From the NCBI GenBank assembly GCA_028015205.1, contig CM051512.1:26505139-26569138 (forward strand): a stretch of DNA of 64,000 bases. The letters run 5' to 3'. Origin of the DNA: Mytilisepta virgata (lineage: Eukaryota > Mollusca > Bivalvia > Mytilida > Mytilidae). The notes beneath the pieces are model-generated. The model was not told the DNA's origin and did no database searches. It saw nothing but the letters and a program-made list of their open reading frames with translations. Of the stretch, positions 33,366 through 45,722 are shown piece by piece. The position numbers and the translations under genes are program-made. How positions within the stretch are numbered: the first letter of the stretch is position 1; every line of letters begins with the position of its first letter.

Positions 33366-35116
33366 TAAGATGCATGCAGTTCCAACTTTGGTAATTTTTC
33401 CTGGAAGTCTCAAAGACCATTATTTTTTTTATTTTTGACAGGAAACCATGTATTTTTGGATCACATCAGCAGTAACACATATTGGGATCATCTAGATGTC
33501 AAAAATATGTGATTCCAATGTTAGTAAATTTCCTGAAAGACTAATTTATTTGTGATTTTTACTTGACAACCATATATATTTGGAATCACTATAGCAACAG
33601 CACTTGTTTGGATTGTATGGATTTCAAAAACACAAGAGTAGCGCGGGGATATGCAGCGGGACTGCTTCGACTAGTTGATGGTTTTTTATGAATCAACTCT
33701 TTAAAAAACTCGCAAGTATATAAGCGATTTAAAAATCGGAAAATATAATGAAAGATATTTTATGTCAGAGCCAATAAAGAATAACTTATAATTATTGATT
33801 TTCAAGCGCCTACGTTGAAAAGGATGAAGCATTTTGCTTGAATTATAGCCCATATATGAATTAAGATATACGTAATGTAAATATTAAATGGATTTGTGGT
33901 ATGTATTCAAACTAAAGTCTAGAGGAAATCGACGCACTCTATATTGGCCAGGTGCAAGTCGGCCAATACAGCGAAAAATCCGTATTGGCCGGGTTTGTCG
34001 ATATTGGCCGAGTTAATTATTCTGTATTGAAATGATAGTTTTAGTCGTGTTAAGCCAATAATACACCAGATAATTCCAACTCCCCGAGGGTATCCCAGCT
34101 CGGTTGCTAGTATGTCGATACTAGCCCGAAATTGATCCTTAAAATTTACTGTTACAACATTGTAAAATTTGTGAAAACTAAGTAGTATCTCCTTCGTCCT
34201 TAAATGATTTTGGTTTTATCCTTTTTGGTGATTTTGTTATTTTTTAATTTGCTCTTCAACCTATTGGAATGTTGTTTCAACATTTTTGTCCTTGATCACA
34301 ACTGATGAGTCATAAATCGATGTACATCTTGTGCATCACATATTGGTATCAAAGAATTAATAAAATTTTTCATGTGTTTAAATTAGTTGTCTATTGTCTG
34401 ATCATTTTCTTTTTATTTAATCAAGTTCTTTCCATCAAAATATGATATGAAGAACGACAATAGTTTGAATAAAAAATGTATAGTCCAGATGCAAAGAATT
34501 TTATCAATTAATAATATTTAATAAATGCTCTTAGGAAAGGACATTTAGCTTTAAAAAAAACACAGCAACATGTCTGCCGTATTTGTGGTTTTATCTGTCT
34601 GTTACAATATTATATACTTTGTACTGAAAAATAAAGAGAAATTGATTAGGTCTATGCATACTATAGTTCAATATTTCTACAGAGAAATTTCGTCATTTGA
34701 AAAAAAGGAAAATGGAACACATAACCTAGATTAATTAACATAAATCACAAGGGGGAACAGTCTATGTGGTCGATCTTGAACATTTTTTTAATATTTATGA
34801 TCAGATATTGATTTTGCATTTATAACCAAACAAAATAGACCAAACTTTATTAATTGTGTGACTTCTGGTGACTTTAAAACCTTGAAACTATGGTCCTATA
34901 TTTACATCAAACTCCAATTAATCCCTCAGAGATTTTTAACTCACCATGGTCTTAAAGTTTCAGATTGATTTTGACCAACAACGTTATAATTAAATAAATA
35001 AATCTGACAACCAGCAAAGATTAATTGCGTCCTAAACTTTCCATGTGAAACAGCAAGAAAATGTAGAGCAAAAATCAAAACTTTTTGGCTTCAAACTTCA
35101 GTACATCTATTATTTG
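33366..35116. other. Intergenic, gene-poor
   Basis: 33930-34020 holds four TATTGGCC words in alternating orientation, two of which form a short hairpin (GGCCAATAC against GTATTGGCC). The rest is AT-rich without exon signals, except for the dispersed repeat at 34255-34450. Confidence 0.5.
34255..34450 (+). repeat. Dispersed repeat R2 with decayed hammerhead-like core
   Basis: It contains ACTGATGAGTCATAAATCGA, then CATCTTGTGCATCA and TTGGTATCAAAGAATTAAT, followed by TTCCATCAAAATATGATA. 46900-47165 has the same order of blocks. CTGATGA is intact but the GAAA box is lost. Confidence 0.6.
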
Positions 35117-35768
35117 AAAGTTTAAACTTATTTATTTATAATGGATTTGAAAACAAGTTATACCAACTTCCGCTAATCCATTTCCACTTTTCGGGTGAAA
35201 AAGAAAACACTATAGCAGAATCTTAGCCGACTCTTTTAGACATCTAAATGGGGGTCTTTAACATGCTAAGAAACCGACTCGGTGGTCTCGTGGTAGGGTG
35301 CCTGACTCGAGGTCGGAAAGTCGCGAGTTCGATCACCGGCCTGGTCAAATCAAAGACATTTAAATTGGTATTTGGTGCTTCTCCTCCAAACACGCGGCAT
35401 ATAAGAGTAAGAGCAAAGGACTGGTCGGCACGGAGTCAGTATAATAATGTGTCTGAGTGTGGTGATATGTCTTCCTATTGATATTTACCTCGTGAACTAG
35501 CATGTTAAAAATTCGGCTCAGCGTGTCGGTCTAGTACAAAGCAGGGATCATATTCATATTATGTTAACATGTTCTCGTCCTGATATGCACCTGGTTGCCA
35601 CTGGACGTTAAACAATAATTCATCCACCCATTAACATGCTAAGGGTGTTAATGGGTGTCAATAGGAAGTCGTAAATTTGATCCTTGAAAATTTCATCTGG
35701 AACGGGAATCGAATCATTCACCTTTGCTTCGTATTCCGATGCACTAACCACTACACCACGGCGAAACC
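35117..35768 (-). mobile_element. SINE family 2 copy split by a later SINE insertion
   Basis: The two halves (35117-35270 and 35631-35768) match 13145-13490 in the gene B intron. The minus-strand head reads GTGGTGTAGTGGTTAGTGCA and a B-box-like GATTCGATTCCCG. The interruption is the family 1 SINE at 35271-35630. Confidence 0.7.
35271..35630 (+). mobile_element. tRNA-derived SINE, family 1, nested in a family 2 SINE
   Basis: The head is GACTCGGTGGTCTCGTGGTA with a B box GAGTTCGATCACC. The body matches the copies at 26045-26388 and 45723-46056, and the tail is GTTAAACAATAATTCATCC. It is flanked by the perfect 13-bp duplication TTAACATGCTAAG (35258-35270 and 35631-35643). Confidence 0.9.
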
Positions 35769-37851
35769 TATATGATAGAATATACCTCTGTTCAAACGCA
35801 TTTGGTGCTAGACGCTAAATGAGAAAACAAAAGAGTGACGGGCACCTTTTGTTAAAAAAGGTACTGAGTATAATAAAGAAAAGTGATGCATGTCTTTATT
35901 TTAATCTTGTAACCAAAAAGCAATCAATGTGAATACTGATTCCATTATATCAAAATGAAAGAAATGAAGTAAATTTTGAAAGGCAACTAAAAAGTACAAA
36001 AAAGAGTTCACTGTACAGTCGTCAACAATGTAAAAAAACCTTAGTCGACCCGAGTATTTGTGAAGAGATTCAGCCGAATTACAAACGTTTAAAAATAAAA
36101 CCATAATAAAATAATACATAAATAACACTCAGGGCCCAGTTTTTCAAAAGTTAACCACAATTTTCAGTTTCAAATTTTCACTTCCTTGATTATGCCAGAG
36201 AACTAAAAATATTGAGATTGGTTAATCCTTTGATTTTGTGTATCCATGCAAAATTCAGTACAGAAATGTTACTTAACAATAAAAATAATGTACATTGAAA
36301 AAAGTGATTAACCTTTGAACAACTGTACCCAGAAAGCTACTTCTACTAATTTGTTTAAGGAGTACTCAACCTCCCCTTTGCACATACAACTGTGAGAATT
36401 CCATCTGGCAATAAAAAAAGCAAAACCAAACAAAACAAAAACAAAAAAATTAAAAAAGCCAAGGACTCATAAATCTACTAAAATGGCATTAAAAAGTTCA
36501 ACTAAACTTTATTTGCTTACATTTGAATAATACTCTTTTCTATCTAGCACCTGGACCTCTAGATAAGCTAATATATGACAGGCCATATTGCTGAAGGAGG
36601 TCCTACCATAGGACTAAAACTTCCCATTCTACAGGAGGTCTGTATGTTAACAACGTTACTATTATTAATATATTCACATATATATGCATTGATTATATTA
36701 CCATGTAAAACCTTATATTCGTCATGTCCGTCCCCGTCTAATATAATTAGTTCGACTGAAATATTTTTATGTTAGATCCTATATAAACATTATTACCTCG
36801 TAAAATCCTAATTTGTCGATAACGCGATAATAACAAATCGACCGCAACCTAAATTCCTTATATGAACATGTTTTATTCGATTACAAAAAAAAATATTTCT
36901 GGCGTAGAACCCGTTTTTGAATGACTTCTCAATAATAAATTCTTTGATGTAAATTTTGATGCACAAGTTTTGCACATTTCGTCTATTTACGACTGATCAG
37001 TTGTCTCACGACCTAAATTTTTGAAAAACAAAGGACGTATCTAACAAAAAAAGCAGAAAAAAGAGCAAATTCAAAACGCCAGAATGACCAACAGAGTAAA
37101 GTCGGAACCATCTAAGAACAATGGTTTGCACGAGGGAGATACGGTTAGTTTTAACCAAAACTAACATTGAATGAACTTTATCTACTTACATTAAAATAAT
37201 ATATTCTTTGATTCAGGTTTGATGCTCAAATTGTTCGATTTCCGACTGAGCAGTTGTTTTCAAGTCCTGAACTTTTGAAAACCATAAGACAAATCTAACA
37301 AAAAGTGACCACATTCAAAATGCAAACAGATGTTTGTACGTGCATGAGTGATACCCTTGGTTTTAACTATATCTAATATTTTTGTAATAGTAAATGTACA
37401 AAGGAAAATCTCTGATATGCATAGCTCTGTCATTAGATTGTTTTGGGTTTTCGTGAACATTCTGGCATATGACTCTAATCTACAATATATTTGATAATTG
37501 ATTGGTATGTTCACATTCCCGGTCGTCGGGCACTGCTCACAAAAATATATTGTTAACAGATGCATATTGTGTCATTGTTGCCATCAGAGAACTTTTTTTA
37601 GCATTAAATGCAGCTTTGCTTTTGTCATGCATATTTTTTAACCCCACAATATTACTTTAAATATTATTTATTTATTTCCTTTTTTTATTATTATTATTTA
37701 ATTATCTTTATTTATTTTTTATTTTTTATTATTAGTTATTAAAAGAGTTCTACTAAATATTATATAACAAAAGACGTGGACATTTCGCTCATTTGAGACA
37801 CATTAGTTGTGTTTAAGGTCTACAGTGTTGATCGACGGAACAGTATACAAT
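35769..37851. other. Gene-poor tract with two inverse hammerhead-like repeats
   Basis: No exon recognised; frames at 35901-36128, 36575-36775 and 37260-37565 lack features. Minus-strand copies of repeat R2 lie around 36900-37010 and 37190-37270. Confidence 0.5.
36958..37000 (-). ncRNA. Hammerhead-ribozyme-like core, probably inactive
   Basis: On the minus strand: CTGATCA, helix II GTC...GAC, GAAA, helix III TGTGCA/TGTGCA with a five-base loop (all pairs form, two of them G-U), then ATC. Spacing fits a hammerhead, but the invariant G of CTGANGA is a C here, which should abolish cleavage. Helix I was not established. Confidence 0.45.
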
Positions 37852-37853
37852 TA

Positions 37854-38009
37854 CGGCCCTCTGAGGAGGGATATATCCAAAATGGTCAACCCTGTTGAAG
37901 GGTTATTTCCCCGAGGGCTAAAATGGTATTTTGGATAGGGCTAAAGCCCTCGGGGAAATAACCCTTCAACAGGTTGACCATTTTGGATATCTCCCGACTC
38001 ATAGGGCCG
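37854..38009. mobile_element. 156-bp palindromic MITE flanked by TA
   Basis: The whole element is an imperfect hairpin. The ends are CGGCCCT...AGGGCCG, and the inner stem has CCAAAATGGTCAACC and AAGGGTTATTTCCCCGAGGG with their inverse complements. A TA dinucleotide stands on each side (37852-37853, 38010-38011), as expected for a Tc1/mariner-type target. Confidence 0.8.
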
Positions 38010-38011
38010 TA

Positions 38012-39175
38012 TCTGTTTTGTTATACCGAACAAATATTTTTGTGTAACATATCGATTGTAAAAGAACCCAGCAAAAAAACAACCTTCGGAGTTCTGACTC
38101 ATAATGTTTTACCCTTGGATACCAATAATTCATGATTTGATGAGGGTTATTTACCTGCGAGGAATAATTGGGTTATTCATCGGACAAATTAATTTTGTTG
38201 AGGTTATTCCCCGGCACCACCGATTATAATGAAATATCTGAATTATTCTATGTCATGTGATCATTTATTAGCCAATAGATTTATTTAATTATACTGTAAG
38301 GTATAATAATAACCCATATCGTTGAACTGCAAAATTCAAATGTCAAAATGATGAAAAGTCTCCTTTTTTATTATTTAGAATGTCAATTAGTTACCGTTTT
38401 AATCTGATTAAGATATTCGGTAACAAAATAAATAAATAAATAAATAAAACTCTAGAAGTACGCTGATGAACTTCAATATAGGTAAAATGAATTATCATCG
38501 GTAGATAACATATTCGTCAAACAACATACGAGGTCTTAGTTAAACAGAATCTGTGGTTTTCCACAGATTACAAATTTCATAAAGAGACGAAATTCCCACA
38601 CAGGTCGTTAAAACTAAATTGATTATTTTGTCAATTTCTTCCTGATATATATATATAAGGTTTTATCCAGCTTAGGAACCATAGCAAAAGATTAACATGA
38701 CCTCAGCAAATAGTTTTCGTTTTGTGTTTTAAGCTGCATGTTACGTATTAAAAGTATTAACTGAAGTCACGTTTATAAATTCGAGACTGGTTGATTCTGT
38801 TTTTCAGTAGTATTGAAAGACGCATAACAATAGAAACTAGATATAGTTGTTACGCTCAGCATAACGGACGTTCCCCCATGGATGTTCCAAAATGGCCGAT
38901 GGAAAGCCCTTGTGGTGAGCTATTTTCAAACCAAGTATCAAGTCTCTACTGCTATTTTAAAAAAAGTCGTATCTTTGCTGTTTCTATGGCAACGGAGGCC
39001 ATTTTGAAAATTGCAGGGTCAAAAAGCACATCTACGCATACTTGTCTACCAACATATAAAATTTGGTGTGGTTAGGACATATAGAACAGTATTGTTCTAA
39101 AATATTCCATGTTAGATATTTATGTTTCTATTGAAACCTCTACCTATGTTGATCCCCCTAAAACATACTTTTAAC
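38012..39175. other. Intergenic, no gene recognised
   Basis: 38150-38220 has GGTTATTTACCTGCGAGG and GTTATTCCCCGGCACC, loosely like the preceding MITE. 38870-39080 is a repeat-like stretch (AATGGCC, GGAGGCCATTTTG) resembling 29080-29290. No exon. Confidence 0.45.
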
Positions 39176-39841
39176 CAGGGATGGGGTAATCATAATCTGT
39201 AATCGTAATCGATTGTAATTGATTACATTTTTCAGAGTAATCGACAGTAATCTGTAATCGACCAACTTTTCGATTACATGTAATCGTAATTTAATCGATT
39301 ACAGCAAAAAATATGATGTAATCATCGATTACTTTCGATTACATTTCGATTACTTTGGAATATTAGTTTGACAAAATAGCACTTTCTTTCAGTGCATTGG
39401 ATGCATTCTTCAGGAAATGCTCTTTTTTACATGTACAGATACAGATAAAATATCATGTATGACTTGGGAGTTCTGAAAAGTTGCTATTTATTAGATCTGT
39501 TGTTCTCTTAAAGTCCCTTATGTCAACAAGATTTTCTTACAAATTAACCTTATTTTCAGCTTTTGAAACAAATGACCTTTAATTTATGTTAAAAATACAT
39601 ATATCAAAGGCTGAATGAATATCCCAACTACACTAAAATAAAAAATTTGATTGTATAATTATTCAGTTAGAGTTCTTTTTATTTGTCATTCTAGTCCAGA
39701 CTTTGTTTTCCTTCTTTACCTTAGGGCATTTCTGGTGCAATATTAAACTTTAGAATTTTGTTCACTCACTTACAATAGTGAGCATTATTTTTGGTTAAGT
39801 ATTTTTAGTAGTGATTTTGGGAGACATAGTGGCTGTTTGTC

Positions 39842-39976
39842 ATGTCTTGGAGAGAACATTATGAAATTCCACCAGATTTTCCTTCTGAAGGAACTGTTAA
39901 AGTTAAATGCAAATACTGTCATGTGCTCATATCTGGGAATACCCAAACAACATCAAATTTTTCAACTCACATTAAG
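39842..39976 (+). pseudogene. BED zinc-finger exon of the hAT transposase
   Basis: 45 residues beginning MSWREHYEIPPDFPSEG, with CKYC and a later H in FSTHIK, fit the first part of a BED finger. A good donor (gtatgt) follows at 39977. The next recognisable transposase segment begins near 40609-40635, but the obvious acceptor there does not keep the frame. Confidence 0.65.
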
Positions 39977-40634
39977 GTATGTTACCTAATTTTTAAAACT
40001 TAGTAATTTTTAAATAAAATTTGATTCTCTATATAGATGTAAGAAGATGTGGTATGAGTGCCAATGAGATTTTATTATTCAATTGGAATATTTTTTGGAG
40101 ATTTATTTTACATAAAGTTTAAAAAGATAACATTTGATTCATCATAACATTAAGATAAGAATAAGAAGTTATAAGTGGACAATGATACAATACAATACAA
40201 TAACTTCATGCATTCCACTTTGACACTTAACATATTTATTAATTGTTTATAAATTTAAATAAGAGAATAAAGAAATCTAATTTAAGTATATTCTTTTCTT
40301 TTAATACTAGTACTGGTCAATTAATGAAAGATTTAAATTAATGACAGGAAGACTCTGTTTTGATTCCAATCATTTTTACTGATTAAGTGTCAGATTTACA
40401 TTAAATTGCTCTAGGTTACATGTTTTACTCTATTTGTAGTTTCATAACCTGTAATAAGGAGATTGTCAAATCAAAGAAATAATTCAAACCATTAATTTAA
40501 TTTTACTTGAAATATTAACTTATAAAATTATCTGGACAAACATTTAAAGACTTTTTATTTATTTTTTCAATCAAATTTGAATCAAATAAACAACAAAATT
40601 TAATTCAGTTTGTAAACAAAAAAAAGTACAAAAT

Positions 40635-40891
40635 ATGGTCAAAATGACCCCCAAACAAAAAGAAGTGACTAATGCCTTGGTCCATGTAATAGCAGGCACG
40701 TTATCACCGCTCTCTCTAGTGGAAAACCCATTTTTCAGGAGTTTTGTAAATATTTTGGATCCTCGATATGAACTTCCCTCTAGAAAACAGTTATCAACAA
40801 AACATTTGGAAACAGTTTATTTAAAGGTTGATGGAAATTTGAGAGATAAATTGAACTCTATTGAACACTTATGCCTAACTCTTGATATGTG
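40635..40891 (+). pseudogene. hAT transposase, N-terminal body fragment
   Basis: 85 codons, including PKQKEVTNALVHVIAG, PLSLVENPFF and LDPRYELPSRKQLS, end at LCLTLDMW, where the first catalytic region would begin. A stop codon (TAG at 40893-40895) follows at the deletion junction. Confidence 0.8.
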
Positions 40892-41092
40892 GTAGGGTTT
40901 TGGGAATCCAATGAACATAACTATTCAATACTAGCATCTATGGCTAAGAGATTCCTTGCAATACCGGCCTCTTCAGCACCAGTTGAAAGACTATTTAGTA
41001 TTGCTGGCAAAATCTTTCGTCCTGACAGATGTCGCTTGAGTGATAATACTTTCCACAAACTGATCATGATTAAATGCAATTCTGACTTCTGA
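40889..41092 (+). pseudogene. hAT transposase C-terminal dimerisation region
   Basis: In a different frame from the preceding fragment: FWESNEHNYSILASMAKRFL, then AIPASSAPVERLFSIAGKIF and RPDRCRLSD. The AxSAPxERxFSxAG pattern is the hallmark of the hAT dimerisation domain. Roughly 300 residues between the two fragments are missing. The junction lies around 40889-40896. Confidence 0.85.
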
Positions 41093-41381
41093 CTTTAAAG
41101 CTTTAATTGATGCTAATGTAAATTGTGTTATTTTCCACTATAAATATGTTGAACAGCAATATTGTTGCAACTTTTTCAGAGTTATTTCTTTTTATTTTGT
41201 AGAATGTAATTGACTGTAATCGAAAAGTAATGTAATTACTTTTGATAAAATAATCGATTGTAATCGATTACAAACAAAAATCAGAGTAATCGATTATTAA
41301 TCGATTACACCAAAATCCTTCATGTAATCGATTATTAATCGATTACATTTGACAGTAATCGTGCCCATCCCTGCTTTTAAC

Positions 41382-42294
41382 CCCCAATCTTGAAGTGGTT
41401 GTAATTGTTATTTGGAGAAACAACAAACATGGGGCTATATCTATATAAAATATAGAAATCATGAGTAAAGTGTTTCCGAAAACTAATTATAGAGATCTAA
41501 AGTTTTTGAAATTTTTTACATTTGGGCTGTTTCCATGACAAGGCGGCCTATTTGGATTTCTTAATATGACGAGACACAGCTCCATATTTTTCGAATGTAA
41601 AATCTTAAATTATCAAAATAAATTTCCTGCGGCAAAAATGAATTGTTTTACTTTAATTTGAGACTATTTATCACAAATTAGGCCATGCACCTGAAACACT
41701 AGGAATCGCAAATGGGAGATCTCCTTTGCGTATGGAATGAGCTGAGTTTAGTTGCGGTTGGCACGTACAGCAAGTCTTTATACAAATTTCATATACAAAA
41801 TAATATGAAGAAGATTACACATACATATTAATAAATCCCAGCAACGACTGATTAAACGGCGATGGAGTGTTAAAAGTAGACATTATTACATCAATTATTA
41901 GATATCCATCGCCCCTTGTTAACAGGCAAAGGTCAATGATTATCAATATTTATAAGACAAGGACAATACAAGATCATATTGTATCATAGCTACCTTCTCA
42001 TAACAGAAAAATAATCAACAGGTATCGACATTGAGGGAGATTTATCTTCAAAGAAGTTATGGATTATTGGTTTTAAATTGTTTATAAACCATGTTAATTT
42101 TTGCCCCCTTGTACTTCTATTATATAATACTATATATATCACTGTCTGTGTTTTGGGATAATATATTTGATACTATTTTCTGGAATTTCCCTCCTCAAAA
42201 TTCCGAGCCTTACTGTATCTTTTATCCAACATTTGAAGACTGGTTATATTTAATTGTTTCCTGACTCCTATAAAAGTGACTTTTTGTAGTTATA
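41382..42294. other. Intergenic, no gene recognised
   Basis: 41500-41600 (CGGCCTATTTGGATTTCTTA, ATATGACGAGACA) resembles 29240-29300, so it is repeat-derived. The rest has no exon signal. Confidence 0.45.
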
Positions 42295-42670
42295 TTCAGT
42301 TAGATTTTACGTCCTTCTGGAATTGGTACCTCACCGTACTTGACATCTCACTAGACTTGATACTTCACTGGCAATGTGACGGATGTCATTAGGGTAGCTG
42401 GACATGCTTACCCGGGTGCTTAACCTTCATAAACAGCCGGTGTCGCTACCGGTTTGAAATTGGAGTTAACATTGCTAGTACATTAGTTCCTGTGTTGTCT
42501 TGTTCTAGTTTTGTTTAGTTTATTATACTATATATATTTTTTCTCTTTTAGTTATACACTTATACTTGTGGCGTTTGTTGGTTGTGTTCCATTCTCCGGA
42601 CTTTGTCTTTTTCTTTCACTTATAATTTTTGGACGTTTCCCACTGTTTTATCGGTTCGGTATTCTTTTTT
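42295..42670 (+). repeat. Dispersed repeat R3
   Basis: It matches 61028-61374 in the same order: TTCAGTTAGATTTTACGTCC, AACATTGCTAGTACATTAG, TGTTGTGTTCCATTCTCC and CGGTTCGGTATTCTTTT. The open frame across it (42511-42693) is probably an artefact. Confidence 0.75.
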
Positions 42671-42751
42671 ATACATGTGTCTTATTGGGTTAATACCTTT
42701 GGCCGCTGTAAATGTCATGAAGGACAATACGTTCTATAAATTTTTCAATTA

Positions 42752-42778
42752 TCTCTCTCTCTCTCTCTCTCTCTCTCC
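42752..42778. repeat. (CT)n microsatellite
   Basis: About 13 CT dinucleotides. Confidence 0.9.
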
Positions 42779-44593
42779 ACAAAATCTGTTAACACAAGTA
42801 CAAATACCGGAATTACCAAATGCTTACCCGAAACACTGACATACATGTATACACATAGAGACACAGATATTTTTTTTATTCTAAAAGCTGTTGCAACAGT
42901 TTAAAGACTTTGGTAATTGGCGATTGAACACCTGAAATTTTTAAACGGTTAAAAAAATCTGTTGTCGTTCTCAGCATTTTATATCGCCATACTATCTGCA
43001 CTATATCGTGAAAAATTAATTTGTAAAGTGTAAAAGTGCAAACCATTTAGTATTACCAAACTAAATTAAATGAAGTCTGGCAAATAAAAATTAAATCTCA
43101 GATTTCGCGTAAATAGAGGCATAAATTTTCTTAATGAAACTTTTAACAATAGACGGGAATATTCGACTTGGGGTTTTGTAGATACACTACTTTATGGCTG
43201 AGATGTTACCTACTTTATAACAAAGTTGTGATATAAGTTCTGTAAATACTTAACCCTTTATTTACATGGAATGATATTACTAAACCCATCAGTACAAATA
43301 TATATCATTAGAAATCACGTCAAAAGATTTAATTTGATCATCTATCTAGTTTAAATCAATAATGTTATTGCGTTAAACATTCCTACCAAATCACCAGGTA
43401 AACATCGGTAAGAATAAAGATTAGGGACAATGTCTATACCCTACATTGGAAAAGTATCATTATACTCGTGATTGATGTTCGGATGATCCTCGGGGTAGAC
43501 ATGCCAAACCCGATATCTATTAGGTTATCACGAGATTAAGTAACCAAGAGAAAATATTCAGTGAAAGTATTAAAGAACAATTCATTTTTATTCCTTCGTT
43601 GAGCTAGCTGTAAAAAGTTTGTTTTCCAGATAATAGCGGGGATACGATGAAACTTACGTTTCACAATGTCAATTTTCCCAAAAATTTTATTTTCGTCAAT
43701 CCAACAATGGTGGCAATATGGTTTAACCCCACCACTGTTCAGTGTCTGTACCAAGTCAGACTATCCAGTCTCTCTTCTGTGTTAACGTTAAGACCAGTTG
43801 GAGGTTTCAAAAGCATTATTTGAGCCTACTGTTTAAAACTTTTTAAACACCTAAAAAGATGGCTGTAACTAAATGATGATACAACTCTTTCCTTCACAAA
43901 AGGCATGGACAGTAATTCTGACGTTTTATGTATAAGTGATGGTACAAGAAGTCTTTTTGACGGAATTAAAAAAAAATCAATCAACAAAAAGAATTAAATA
44001 TTTTTGTTTGAAGTCGGCCTGGTTCACGGTGATTTCTAATGAATACTTATAAACAAAATCTGAAATCACATGAGTATTCAAAAATCCACTTTCAATGGCA
44101 GCTGAAGCGAAAACTGAAGATCGAAAAATAACAGTACATAAAATGTATTCATTGTCAAGCCAATTGTTATTGGTCAACGTGTCGATAAGTTCTGGTGCCG
44201 TCCATTGTTCGGTGAACAATGTAAGCGTGGGAATCCATGAACCGGCTGTTTTTTTTACAGATTATAATGTAAACCTACTATACCATTATTTTATAAAAGT
44301 CCTCAAAGTTTTGGGAATTATTAGTAATACAGTTGGTTTTACTGAATTCATCGATGTATATACTCAGCCAGCTCGCATACAAACTTAACAAGAAGTCAAA
44401 ACATGTTTTTTACCATGACAAACCAGATACCAGAATAGCAGTGGACACATAAAAAAAACAAAGTAAATAACAAGCGAAGACCGACGAAACATATGCATAT
44501 GAATGTTGTCAAAAAGAAGAAGACAACATTTCAAACTGATTTTATTTCATTTCTAGGGCCATTTTCAAAACTATATTTAATGCCCTTTTTTTT
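42779..44593. other. Gene-poor tract with overlapping frames on both strands
   Basis: Frames at 43977-44219 (minus) and 44095-44388 (plus) overlap. Neither has a recognisable domain, and I could not tell whether either is an exon. 43720-43790 (TTTAACCCCACCACTGTTCA, GTGTCTGTACCAAGTCAGAC) repeats at 30108-30155. Confidence 0.4.
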
Positions 44594-44616
44594 GGGGGGG
44601 GGGGGGGGGGGGGGGG
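44594..44616. repeat. 23-G homopolymer
   Basis: Uninterrupted G run following a T run; a possible G-quadruplex or replication slippage site. Confidence 0.95.
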
Positions 44617-45005
44617 TTGGATTAAAATAGATTATAAGCATTATATTATTCTAAGTATCACCTGTATTCCCTACCTATACTGATTACAGCATTAAATTAC
44701 TGGTTTAGCCATTAAACTACATTATATACCTCCATTTATGATAAACAATGTCGATATTATAAAATATTTAAATTGACAGATATGTATTTATGAAAAGCAA
44801 CGGAACAGGGGAAATTGCTTATACTCCATTAACAATTAGCATGTGTCTCAGCAGCATCATGCTTAATCCATTCAAATGTATGAAAGCATACAATATGTGT
44901 CCCCTCCTTCTGGGCGAGTAATAATATACATTTATGTTTCGACAAAGTACAAATAATGTACATAAACATTGTTCATGTTGTTTTTATTTTGCATCGTTAA
45001 AATAA

Positions 45006-45390
45006 CAATCCAAAGATACTAATATTAGATATAGTAAATTTATACTATGCTGTATACGACGCATTTCAAGGAGTTACCTCTCGTCAGCAGCATTAAAACC
45101 GAAACATTTGGAAGACCAAAAACCAGACTTATTTTAAAACAAGAAGTACTCATAACCAAAAATACCGAAATAGGAAGCCAAATTTCAGCTAAGGAGATCT
45201 ACCATGTGCAATACAAGGAATGAACCCTTAGTAATTCTATTATTTTTGAATTTTGCTAAATACTGGTAATTTCTATAACAAATCAATGAATAATCATGTC
45301 AGACAAGTCTGACGACTGGGTTGGCGAATATCCTCGGGGACCTATGGTCCACCATGCATAGGCATCGTCCCAGATGCCTCTGCAATTTTA
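45006..45390 (-). repeat. Dispersed repeat R4, single copy
   Basis: It is the inverse of the two tandem copies at 53488-54128. Shared blocks are GACGCATTTCAAGGAGTTA, CCGAAACATTTGGAAGACC, GGAGATCTACCATGTGCAAT and CATGTCAGACAAGTCTGA. Confidence 0.85.
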
Positions 45391-45722
45391 AATTGTGAAA
45401 ATGCATGAATCAATCTGATTTAAAGCTCCTACTTGTCACATAGTCAAGATAATTATGCGAGAATTACTGTGAACAAAGTCAAAAACCAACTTTGAATTTG
45501 AGGACAACTATACTTGTAAGTAATATGAAAACACAAATATTCGACACACTTTATTATGATTAACTTAAGGACGTACAACTCTCTTCCAAAAAAGTCTTCA
45601 TATTATAGTAAGCTATCAACAAATGATTAAGCTGATTTCATGCTCATTTGTCTGTAAGGTTTGAGTGTTCCTGTCCATTTTCGTTCACTTTGAGCTACTA
45701 CATTAAATTGTGGATTTGGATG

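Larger units (their letters stand above)
39176..41373 (+). mobile_element. hAT-family DNA transposon, internally deleted, with terminal repeats and 8-bp target duplication
   Basis: The ends are CAGGGATGGG and CCCATCCCTG. CTTTTAAC flanks both sides perfectly (39168-39175 and 41374-41381), the 8-bp duplication typical of hAT elements. Both subterminal regions (39190-39360 and 41215-41363) are crowded with GTAATCGATTAC-like words, probable transposase binding sites. The plus strand encodes a BED-type zinc-finger exon, the start of the transposase body and its C-terminal dimerisation region, but the catalytic middle is missing. It is therefore non-autonomous, yet has mobile-looking ends. Confidence 0.92.

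Noticed and set aside
43977..44388. Overlapping 80- and 97-codon frames on opposite strands
   Set aside because: Both cannot easily be real, neither shows a domain, and no splice or promoter context supports either.
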